A stretch of DNA of 64,000 nucleotides from Pirellulales bacterium (GTDB lineage: Bacteria > Planctomycetota > Planctomycetia > Pirellulales > JACPPG01), in the NCBI GenBank assembly GCA_035546535.1, contig DASZWQ010000176.1, forward strand, positions 1 through 64,000. Reading direction: 5' to 3'. The notes beneath the pieces were generated by a model. That model worked only from the letters and a program-made list of their open reading frames with translations. It was not told where the DNA came from and ran no database searches. A program made the position numbers and the translations under genes. Within the stretch, counting starts at the first letter, position 1. Each line of letters starts with the position of its first letter. This document shows, in pieces, positions 1-7,073 of this stretch.

Positions 1-48
1 CAATTGCCATTGTTCGTCCGTCAGGTCGCTGGGATAATTCGCGCACAT
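1..48 (-). CDS. IS5-family-like transposase, N-terminal fragment cut by window edge
   Basis: Reading the minus strand from the ATG at 48 gives 16 codons: MCANYPSDLTDEQWQL. The YPSDLTDEQW pattern is the usual start of IS5-family (DUF4096-type) DDE transposases, which act on the IS ends. The rest lies outside the window, so neither the catalytic residues nor intactness can be judged. It sits directly beside a recombinase that stops early, which fits an insertion into that gene. The call rests on a short but characteristic match. Confidence 0.7.
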   Translation of the reverse strand, partial: MCANYPSDLTDEQWQL

Positions 49-49
49 C

Positions 50-100
50 GTTACGGCTCCGTCTTCCTTGACTTGAGAACCAAGACGGCGGAGTCGTAAC
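50..100. repeat. Imperfect inverted repeat at the probable IS end
   Basis: The left arm at 50-65 (gttacggctccgtctt) and the right arm at 82-100 (aagacggcggagtcgtaac) pair with a few mismatches around a 16-base loop, and GTTTTT follows on the + strand. It lies between the transposase start (48) and the stop of the broken recombinase (106). It could be the subterminal or terminal structure of the IS, or a hairpin acting as a terminator against outside transcription. No target duplication can be tested because the other IS end is outside the window. Confidence 0.45.
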
Positions 101-105
101 GTTTT

Positions 106-810
106 TCATCGATTCATGCAATTTGAAAACACGGTCTTAGAGAATTCGCTGGCGGACAAAGCGCGACGCTGTCGTCGAATATCAGTCTCAGCGTTAAGCG
201 AGTGAAGGTGGACCAAAGGACTCGATGGAACATAGCCGTCCCTAACCATCCACTGACAGAACTCCTTCATTGCATTCAAGTAGTGGTTGCTGGTCTTGAC
301 GCCAATACGCTTCGTGCGACGCTCCTCGGCCAGCCAACCGAGCAGCTGAGAGCTTGAAATGTCTGCCCAGCACTTCAGGCGACACCCAGCGAGAACCCGT
401 TCGACTCGGCGACACGTGTGGTCAACATGTTTGGACGAATTACCCTTACTTTCGAGATAGCGTTGAAATGAAGTGAGGTGCTCGATCAATGGTTTCGATT
501 TACCGTCCTCATGCGGATCACCGAGCCCGGACTGAAGGCGCTCGGCCTTACGTTCGAGTTCAGCGGCCAGCTGTGCTGTCGCCTCCTTGTCGGCGTATCC
601 GGCGACTCGTTGCCAGCATCCCCTCGCATTCCGATATTGGACATACCACTTGCGCGACTCTTGAGTGAATCGCGTACCACAGTCGGCGACCGGTAAGACA
701 ATGGTCCGTCCGGATCGCTTAAGGCGGACGAAGCTACGGCCGTTCTTCAAGACAATTTCCGCGTCACTTGGAATCGGCTTCGTTGTCTTGACCTTGAATA
801 TGTGAGCCAT
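106..810 (-). pseudogene. Truncated tyrosine recombinase / phage-type integrase
   Basis: This 234-residue product has an N-terminal arm-binding-like part (about 1-110) and a SAM-like core-binding domain (about 115-205, around the WADISSSQLLGWL and NHYLNAMKEFCQWM segments). It ends just after ALSASEF, the point where tyrosine recombinases enter the catalytic domain. The R..HxR..Y catalytic residues are therefore missing, and the usual length would be about 370-420 residues. The last residues (SKTVFSNCMNR) look unrelated to the family. An IS5-like transposase start lies within 60 bases of the stop, so disruption by IS insertion is the likely cause. Before disruption it would have integrated an element at a tRNA-type site, and a tRNA 3'-end remnant lies about 140 bases from its start. 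Confidence 0.75.
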
Positions 811-1384
811 ACAGACGCTCCCCGACGAAAACCATGAGCCTTGGCCATCACGCTGCCAAGTTTAGGCAGCCAGCGCGAAATCGTCTTTCGCAATCTTGTG
901 CAAACTTCTGTGTGCGTAAGTGGTTAGCAAGAAACGCGATGCAACGCCGAGCCGCGGGTTCGATTCCCGCCGCCTTCAGATAAGGGCGCGCGGCCGCTCG
1001 GGACAACCAACACGTCGATTCGATCGCCCACTTTGCCCTATTGCCGTTTATCAAAGCGGAGTACTTCGCAGCTCGGCTTCTGATCCGCATTGATCTCGCA
1101 TTAAACCGCGACACGACGCTCGCTATTGCCGCTCCACGCATCGATCGCCTTGGCTGAGAGTGAAGCCCTTGCGACGGCACATTTCTAGTCACTCCCCTTC
1201 ATCGTGCAACGACTGATATTGGATTTGGTGATACCTGAGTTCGGCCACAATGTTCGACGAGTCGGTTCAGCTTGCGCCCTGCCCGCTCGCCAGTCCAAAA
1301 GTCCACTTCCGAGCGCTTCATGCGTAACGCTGCACAACACATCTCTCTGCGTCGCTGAACTGCTTTTGCACTGCCGGTAATCAC
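811..1384. other. Gene-free stretch with attachment-site remnants
   Basis: No convincing coding sequence is seen here; the open frames have no family-like composition. It holds a TTGTGCAAAC word (896-905) and a tRNA-like 3' end (951-978), described separately. The remainder up to the stop of the glycosidase-like gene shows nothing I can name. Confidence 0.5.
951..978 (+). other. tRNA/tmRNA-like 3'-end fragment (candidate att site)
   Basis: A perfect T-arm is present: stem GCGGG (954-958), loop TTCGATT (959-965), stem CCCGC (966-970). It is followed by an acceptor-like CGCCTTCA (971-978). No matching 5' acceptor strand GAAGGCG or D/anticodon arms are found upstream, so this is only the 3' part of a tRNA or tmRNA gene. 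Such fragments are typical att scars of tyrosine-recombinase elements, and the broken recombinase is adjacent. A TTGTGCAAAC word at 896-905 may be a recombinase arm site. Confidence 0.5.
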
Positions 1385-3745
1385 TTACTTCTCGCCAACC
1401 CAGAGGGCGTCATACGAACCTCGCTCATTGGCGATATCTATCATCACAGAGCGAGGCGGTAGCACCTTCTCCGAATAGCTATACGGGCTCTCTCCGAAAT
1501 TCGCTACGATTACTGATCGATTACCGAATGACGTACGCTGTACCAGACGGTCTTCGGTAAGTATGTCAAACGCCGTCATGCGTTTTCCGGCTAACAATCT
1601 GTGTACTCTAGTAAAGACTTGGTAATGCCGACATATTCTGTCCCGGCGCGCTGCATACTCATCTAAGTTCAGGTGGTACAGCGGAGGAACACAATAGAGC
1701 ATGTCAATTAGCTCCACTGTCGCGGCCTGATCCAGAAACTTCAAAGACCCAGTAGTCCAGTGATGCGTCGATATTAATGAGTCGTGAAATACCGTCTGAT
1801 ATAATGGCAGTCTAAAGCGCGGTTCAAAGTAAATGGCCTGGTACTCGGGCTTCAAGGGAACGGAAGACATAAATAGACGCGGACCGTCTGATGGCCAATT
1901 GCCTCCCAGCCAGTACTGGGACTTTGGATCGGTCAAATCGGGATCACCAAATCCGATAACCGGCGTTGCGATTCCATGCGCAAAGTCGATCGCAGGAACT
2001 GCAAAAGCTGCGCCTCCTTCGGATCCGACGGGTATTCCCCACGTATTACTAATCCACTTCAATCGTCGTAGTCGCCAATTGGCATCGCCCCTTTGCGACG
2101 CCGTGTGTTGCGACGAAAAATCATCCAACAATTCGCCAGCCGCGTCGCAATCAACAAACCACGCTGAGTACTCGCCTCTTCGCATCATCCGTGATACTCT
2201 GCTTTTCACGTAGGGAAATGCTGCTATAGGACTTAGTGCAAAGCCAGTTCCTTGAAAACCCGGAACGGGTTTGCAATCCCGACTTAGTACCGGACCTTGC
2301 CGAAAAAGCCGCCAATCAAAACTAGCAGTCTCCCACGTTACGTCGACTTCATCGCTATGGCGGCGTGTCGTATTCGGAGCATGGATCGTGTGATACGAAT
2401 CGTACGGCCCCACAAGAAGTCCGTCGCGATCTGCTTTTGCTAACACGTCTTGATGGTATGTTCCACTTGACAAGTCACCAAAACATAAACACATCTTGTC
2501 AAAACCATCCGTGTGCAGACGATCGAGCATTTCAATCGATACGCCGTCTCCCCACTTATCTACCTCCGAAAACATCCCCGGCAAAGCGATGGCCAATAAA
2601 TGCGCGTTTGCCTTTGCCACTTCCGTTGGACTTGTGCATCCCTTGCGAAGTATCGCTGCGCAAGAACGGGAGCCCTGAATCGTCCGCCAATACCTTGAGT
2701 CATAGAAGCCAGAGCATTCCAATACCACTCCAATCGCTTGCGCTGCCTCCCGCTTGTCATAGATCGAAGGCGCGTCGCTCTTGGCTATATTACGAATTGC
2801 ACGTCGCCCGTCACTTTCAAGCAACAACCATAATCTATAGGCAGGAGTTGGCTCCTTCGTCACTTCAGCAGACAAAAGCACGTTCGCCAGCTTCCGCCAA
2901 TCCGTGACATTATGCCGACTGATTACGCCATCCCCCCATAAATATGCATGGGCGGCTCCAATCAGTCGCGTCGCTCGTGGCACGATAGCGCACTTTTCAT
3001 CAAACGTGACGAACTCGCCACGTCGAACAAGCAGATCTCTAAATAGAAGGGCTGGTGCGACCGGCGAGTCGTCGCAGAATTTCACAATTACTTGGTAATC
3101 GTCGTTATTTCCGCGTCGAGGAAAACTATGCGTAAGCCCTACCGTAAGATGGCCGCTTTCGCTTCCAAATACTAGTCGATTATTGAACTGCGTTGGGATT
3201 ACATACGTGCATGTATTGCCTGGACGTCGTACGGCCCAAAACGGCATTGTCAGATCACCCGCTGTGTCCATCGGATATCCCGACAGAAATGACTGCCACC
3301 GTTCATCGGTGCACGGGATATTCAGGCCTTCGTAGTACGGGAGTATAAGAGAGTCCGCTGCACCGCGACAAATAATACGGGGCCATTCTATCGAAAGCGG
3401 TACGGCGCTCTTAATTGTTGTTACGATACTGTCTCCGCTCACGCACACGAACACTTCGGCATGCGCGCCCACTAGCTCAAGCGATAATGTGGACCTTGTC
3501 TGATTCCGCCGCACAATTACTTCCTGAGAAGAAAGCGGCTCTGCGACCACCACGCGCTCCCCGCTGGGGAGGACCGCGATCATTTCGAGTGTTTCTGTGT
3601 TAACAGCAGCACTGACGTTTCCGTCGCACAGATGCACATACCCAGATGCAGCGCAATCCGGTCGCCCTGGACCTGCCCAGATCCACACGGTTGCGACCGC
3701 AAGCACCGCACACCGCCGTCGAGTATTCCCGCTACCCGGTATCAT
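1385..3745 (-). CDS. Secreted glycoside-hydrolase-like protein
   Basis: This 786-residue protein starts with an arginine-containing, hydrophobic signal peptide (AVLAVATVWIWAG, about residues 13-25), so it is probably exported. The middle and C-terminal part resembles TIM-barrel glycosidases of the GH101/GH129/DUF5696 kind. It has a substrate-cleft-like AWFVDCDAAGE segment, a following RLRRLKWISNTWGIPVGSEGG segment, and a late beta-rich part (about 700-786) like the C-terminal sandwich of such enzymes. The acidic residues in FVDCDAAGE and VGSEGG are candidate catalytic groups, but I cannot assign the family with certainty. Its start overlaps the end of the methyltransferase gene by 14 bases, so the two are co-transcribed. 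It is the last gene of the island block and could trim or turn over the glycan made by its neighbours. Confidence 0.5.
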   Translation of the reverse strand: MIPGSGNTRRRCAVLAVATVWIWAGPGRPDCAASGYVHLCDGNVSAAVNTETLEMIAVLPSGERVVVAEPLSSQEVIVRRNQTRSTLSLELVGAHAEVFVCVSGDSIVTTIKSAVPLSIEWPRIICRGAADSLILPYYEGLNIPCTDERWQSFLSGYPMDTAGDLTMPFWAVRRPGNTCTYVIPTQFNNRLVFGSESGHLTVGLTHSFPRRGNNDDYQVIVKFCDDSPVAPALLFRDLLVRRGEFVTFDEKCAIVPRATRLIGAAHAYLWGDGVISRHNVTDWRKLANVLLSAEVTKEPTPAYRLWLLLESDGRRAIRNIAKSDAPSIYDKREAAQAIGVVLECSGFYDSRYWRTIQGSRSCAAILRKGCTSPTEVAKANAHLLAIALPGMFSEVDKWGDGVSIEMLDRLHTDGFDKMCLCFGDLSSGTYHQDVLAKADRDGLLVGPYDSYHTIHAPNTTRRHSDEVDVTWETASFDWRLFRQGPVLSRDCKPVPGFQGTGFALSPIAAFPYVKSRVSRMMRRGEYSAWFVDCDAAGELLDDFSSQHTASQRGDANWRLRRLKWISNTWGIPVGSEGGAAFAVPAIDFAHGIATPVIGFGDPDLTDPKSQYWLGGNWPSDGPRLFMSSVPLKPEYQAIYFEPRFRLPLYQTVFHDSLISTHHWTTGSLKFLDQAATVELIDMLYCVPPLYHLNLDEYAARRDRICRHYQVFTRVHRLLAGKRMTAFDILTEDRLVQRTSFGNRSVIVANFGESPYSYSEKVLPPRSVMIDIANERGSYDALWVGEK

Positions 3746-4424
3746 AAGAAGCCTTTTTTTTGAAGATCAAATACTGCGCCTGCCCTGGTCCCACCCTTCT
3801 GTTGAACTGATGAACAAGATAAAACGCGCCGGAAGAAAACCACGCCTCCACCGTGCCTCGCGGCAGCACTACTGGAAAACGCTCGGGGGTCTGGAGCCAT
3901 TTATTTATTTCTTCTGAGTCAAAGGTGTCTTCAGGAAACATATCGAACACCACATAGCCGCCCGGACGACACACTCGCATCATTTCCCTAAAATAAGAGA
4001 ACGATACGAGCAACGGTACGTACACGAACACACCGTGTGCATGAACTAGGTGACAGCTCCCACTTTCAGTCTGTGAAAGGCTGATACCGTCTGCTGCACG
4101 AGCAATGACACTCTTGAATGTGCTGTAGAGCCATCGCTCCCATGCGGGTGCCGTCTCATAAATCTCGTATGTACACGATTCTAGTCGATCTAACGTATGT
4201 TTTAAGAAGCGACCGCTCCCGGGACCGATCTCTAAAACGCTAATACCCTTAGTTAGCTCGCAATGCGACAACATTTCTTCGACCACAGTCGTCGCCTGGC
4301 CCACACATCCCCATAAAGTCTCAAGGTAGTCGCCGACCTCTTGCTTCGCCGCGTTCGCGGCCGTAATTGTTTCGTCAAAATCCAGAAAAGGCTGTCCATA
4401 TTGGCTGGATCGAGAGGTATGCAT
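3732..4424 (-). CDS. Class I SAM-dependent methyltransferase
   Basis: This 230-residue protein has a standard Rossmann methyltransferase fold. Motif I is VLEIGPGSGRF (about 63-73), an acidic residue follows in YEIYET, a post-I HLVHAHGVFVYVP strand comes next, and then the MMRVCRPGGYVVFDMF motif typical of Methyltransf_11/25 proteins. The substrate is not shown by the sequence. The setting, between sulfotransferases and a glycosidase-like gene, suggests methylation of a sugar or a glycan end. It overlaps the glycosidase-like gene downstream. Base composition is low in GC like its neighbours, consistent with the island. Confidence 0.75.
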   Translation of the reverse strand: MHTSRSSQYGQPFLDFDETITAANAAKQEVGDYLETLWGCVGQATTVVEEMLSHCELTKGISVLEIGPGSGRFLKHTLDRLESCTYEIYETAPAWERWLYSTFKSVIARAADGISLSQTESGSCHLVHAHGVFVYVPLLVSFSYFREMMRVCRPGGYVVFDMFPEDTFDSEEINKWLQTPERFPVVLPRGTVEAWFSSGAFYLVHQFNRRVGPGQAQYLIFKKKASYDTG

Positions 4425-4471
4425 AGTGCATGCTCGCCATGGCTTGTGCGACGTCGCCCGCCAATAGCACG

Positions 4472-5293
4472 TTACATCGGAAGCCGAAGATATCTAAAGG
4501 CGTCAAGAAAATCACTACGACAACTTAACACAGCAAAGTTAGTTATTTTACGGTCCAGCGGCCACGGATTCTGGCGCACGGATTTAGCGATGGGCCTCCG
4601 ATTTAGTTGAACTCCAATGAACGCGAGTACTCTTGTCATCTGCCCAGTCGGATCTTGTATCAATGCCTCGTATTCTACGTATAGCACCTCGCACTTCTCA
4701 CGAAGCGCGCCTAAACAGTCGCTCCACAGGCGCCGCTCGTTGTTACAGAACTCCATGAACTCGTTCCAATCTACTTCCACCGCATCTGCATTCGGCGCTT
4801 CCCTCGAATACCACCGTTCAGTCCGCATTGCTATTTTACGGGACACGAAGGCCTCCAGCATATCAGTCCTATAAAGTGCTATCACTTTCGGCACGCCTAG
4901 GTCGCGCGCAACGTCTGACGCGCTAATAGCATTTATGGCAAACTGATCGATCAAGACCTTCGCACCGACGAATTGTCGTGGTAGTCGGCCACACAGGGGA
5001 AGCTTTACGAAAAACGACAAGATGTGTAACCGCTTCCGCACGCGGCATTTGTGTGTGACGTTGCCGTACACTTCGAAGTTCGCATTTATAATTTCGCGAT
5101 GGCATGTGACGCGCCAATGCTGCTTCAAGTAGTCGACCATAAGATTCGATCCTGACCTGGCCGAACTAAGGACGAGGAAATTCCTGCGGCGAACGGTACC
5201 AAGTACGATTCCCAATAGTGCCGCGGTGAGTTGCACGGGAAGACAGCACCGTATGGTGCCGAGCATGCGGTCTTTGCTAAAGCCTCTTCCCAT
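4472..5293 (-). CDS. Sulfotransferase family protein
   Basis: This 273-residue protein carries the 5'-phosphosulfate-binding loop in FLVLSSARSGSNLMVDYL (about 39-56), the PAPS-dependent sulfotransferase signature (Stf0/Sulfotransfer type). A YRTDMLEAFVSRKIA helix, which usually holds the 3'-phosphate-binding Arg/Ser, comes later. The protein probably transfers sulfate from PAPS to a carbohydrate hydroxyl. A hydrophobic stretch near the N-terminus (PVQLTAALLGIVLG, about 19-32) could be a membrane anchor or simply precede the fold. It is about 50 bases from the next gene in the same block and is paralogous in plan to the second sulfotransferase at 6315-7049. Confidence 0.78.
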   Translation of the reverse strand: MGRGFSKDRMLGTIRCCLPVQLTAALLGIVLGTVRRRNFLVLSSARSGSNLMVDYLKQHWRVTCHREIINANFEVYGNVTHKCRVRKRLHILSFFVKLPLCGRLPRQFVGAKVLIDQFAINAISASDVARDLGVPKVIALYRTDMLEAFVSRKIAMRTERWYSREAPNADAVEVDWNEFMEFCNNERRLWSDCLGALREKCEVLYVEYEALIQDPTGQMTRVLAFIGVQLNRRPIAKSVRQNPWPLDRKITNFAVLSCRSDFLDAFRYLRLPM

Positions 5294-5349
5294 GATATGG
5301 CTCTTCCGACGTCTATACTCTACAGGCTATCGAGTCTCTTAAAGGAACC

Positions 5350-6318
5350 TTACAGGTGAAACAAGAAGCCTTTTGCAGACCCTTCCGGCTTATGAAGTGG
5401 TAGAAGCACCTGTGAGTGCTCAGCACAGAACGTCCGTAGTCCACCCGCGCGCGCATTTCCATATTGCTGAAATACTACTACAGTGTGATCGGGGACAAAA
5501 TACGGCACAAAGCGTTCCCACAACACTTGCGTAAGGTGGAAGTCTTGGCTCATGTCAAATACAATGATCCCAATGGACTGACCGCTCCACTCGAGTCCAT
5601 TAGTCATCGTCAGAGTAACATCGCATTCATGGATTTCCACGTAGTCCAACCAGTCGCCACACATACGCTCGAAAACGCTACGAAACGAGTCGCCCGTCGT
5701 TACCTGTAGCTCTGAGCGGACATCGGCTCGCAAGAGCCGTGTCATATAGTCTTCCCACGTGAAACGATCATACACATGGAGCAGTTTCGATTCGCGCCGC
5801 AGATTGCGCTGCAAGCCCCGCACAAGGCAACGCGATCCGCTCCCAAGCCAGCATCCTAATTCGACACACTCACCAGTGGTGCCATGGGTGCTCGCCAGCC
5901 ATTCAAGGTATGCCATCGTATCTGGATGGAGCATATTTGGAATGCTCGCATATTCAGTATGATGCGAAAGCACTGCCCAAGGACGCTCCTGACTCGCGCA
6001 GCTCTCTGAGGAGTACTTCAAATTCTCCGCAGCGACAGTAAGGTATTCGCCAGCTTCGCGATCAGCGAGCCCCAACTCCTTGTATTGCGATATCAGGTCC
6101 GCTACCTCTTCTCGTACGGGCACAAGCACTTCACCGGATTCTCGCAAATAGTAATTTTGCAAGCGACCACACAGTATGATGAGCCGCAAATAGAATTCCG
6201 CTTCACCGTAGGCTTCTAAAATAAACTCCCTGTCCAGCACTCGGCGAGCAAGGGATCGTACCGCATCAACCGCCTCCGTCGTGTCCATGTTCTGGAACCT
6301 TATCGCATTGGGCCTCAT
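5350..6318 (-). CDS. Methyltransferase-like protein (TylF/Methyltransf_24 type)
   Basis: This 322-residue protein has a helical N-terminal part (about 1-130) before a Rossmann core with ECVELGCWLGSGSRCLVRGL (about 145-165), which reads as a SAM-binding motif I. LLHVYDRFTWED follows (an acidic residue ending strand 2), then an IIVFDMSQDF strand near 250, where these enzymes place acidic/metal ligands. It resembles macrocin-O-methyltransferase-like proteins common in glycan loci. The role is inferred: O-methylation of a sugar. The start overlaps the stop of the upstream sulfotransferase by 4 bases (ATGA), so the two are translationally coupled. Confidence 0.6.
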   Translation of the reverse strand: MRPNAIRFQNMDTTEAVDAVRSLARRVLDREFILEAYGEAEFYLRLIILCGRLQNYYLRESGEVLVPVREEVADLISQYKELGLADREAGEYLTVAAENLKYSSESCASQERPWAVLSHHTEYASIPNMLHPDTMAYLEWLASTHGTTGECVELGCWLGSGSRCLVRGLQRNLRRESKLLHVYDRFTWEDYMTRLLRADVRSELQVTTGDSFRSVFERMCGDWLDYVEIHECDVTLTMTNGLEWSGQSIGIIVFDMSQDFHLTQVLWERFVPYFVPDHTVVVFQQYGNARAGGLRTFCAEHSQVLLPLHKPEGSAKGFLFHL

Positions 6319-7049
6319 GTGACATTAATAGATCGCAAGTGTGCCGACGCGGGAGGCAATAGGCACAATTGCGTACAGTTGTCGCCTTCCCCTGCAAGTG
6401 GTAGCGAGGCCCAGTTGGAAATTTTTTCTGAAAGCGGCCGGGGGTTTTGGCGGACCGACTCGGTGGCAACGTCGCATGGCGCAACGTCAAGAAAGCAAAA
6501 TAGCTTGTGGAGCACGCTTTGCGGGGCCATCACCAAGTCTTCATACGAGACAAGCCGGGACTCACATTCGCGAGCGGCTAAAAGGTTTAGACAGCGCCTC
6601 CACCGATCCCGTTCACGTTCGCGATACCGCAGAAAGTGGCTCCAGTCCACTGCTACCGCGTCCTGATTTTGGAGTCGTGTCGAGTACCAGAGATTATTGC
6701 GCTGAGCCACCTTAAGCGATACATATGCCTCGAGAGCGTTACGTCGATACAAGACGATCGTCCGAGCTGCCGAGCTGAAGTCCAAGAACGCTCCTAAATC
6801 AATAGGAAGTTCATCAAAGTGGTGAGTATGAACCTTCGAGCCCACAAGGCGCCCACGACTATCTGAATAGGCAGACCGCACATACTCGCATAGCGCATCT
6901 CGACCCATCGTTTCAGGTGCCGCATCCTTTCGGCCATCGCCATTCAGGATTTCCCCCCGACACCAAATATCCGAATGGCAATTTAGGTAATTGACCAGCA
7001 AGGATGAGCCACTTCGAGCGGAACTGAGCAACACGAAGGCGGGCATCAT
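6315..7049 (-). CDS. Sulfotransferase family protein, second copy
   Basis: This 244-residue protein begins directly with FVLLSSARSGSSLLVNYL, a PAPS 5'-phosphosulfate loop near the N-terminus, and has the YRRNALEAYVSLKVAQRNN helix that parallels the one in the 4472-5293 protein. The two share SVRQNP.PL near the C-terminus, so they are paralogues and may sulfate different positions. It lacks the longer hydrophobic N-terminus of the first copy. It overlaps the downstream methyltransferase-like gene by 4 bases and is 24 bases after the large fusion gene, well inside one operon. Confidence 0.78.
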   Translation of the reverse strand: MMPAFVLLSSARSGSSLLVNYLNCHSDIWCRGEILNGDGRKDAAPETMGRDALCEYVRSAYSDSRGRLVGSKVHTHHFDELPIDLGAFLDFSSAARTIVLYRRNALEAYVSLKVAQRNNLWYSTRLQNQDAVAVDWSHFLRYRERERDRWRRCLNLLAARECESRLVSYEDLVMAPQSVLHKLFCFLDVAPCDVATESVRQNPRPLSEKISNWASLPLAGEGDNCTQLCLLPPASAHLRSINVT

Positions 7050-7073
7050 TGATATTCAGTGTCCAAATGTGTG

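Noticed and set aside
951-978. A complete tRNA gene
   Set aside because: Only the T-arm and 3' acceptor strand are present; no 5' acceptor strand, D-arm or anticodon arm can be paired upstream.
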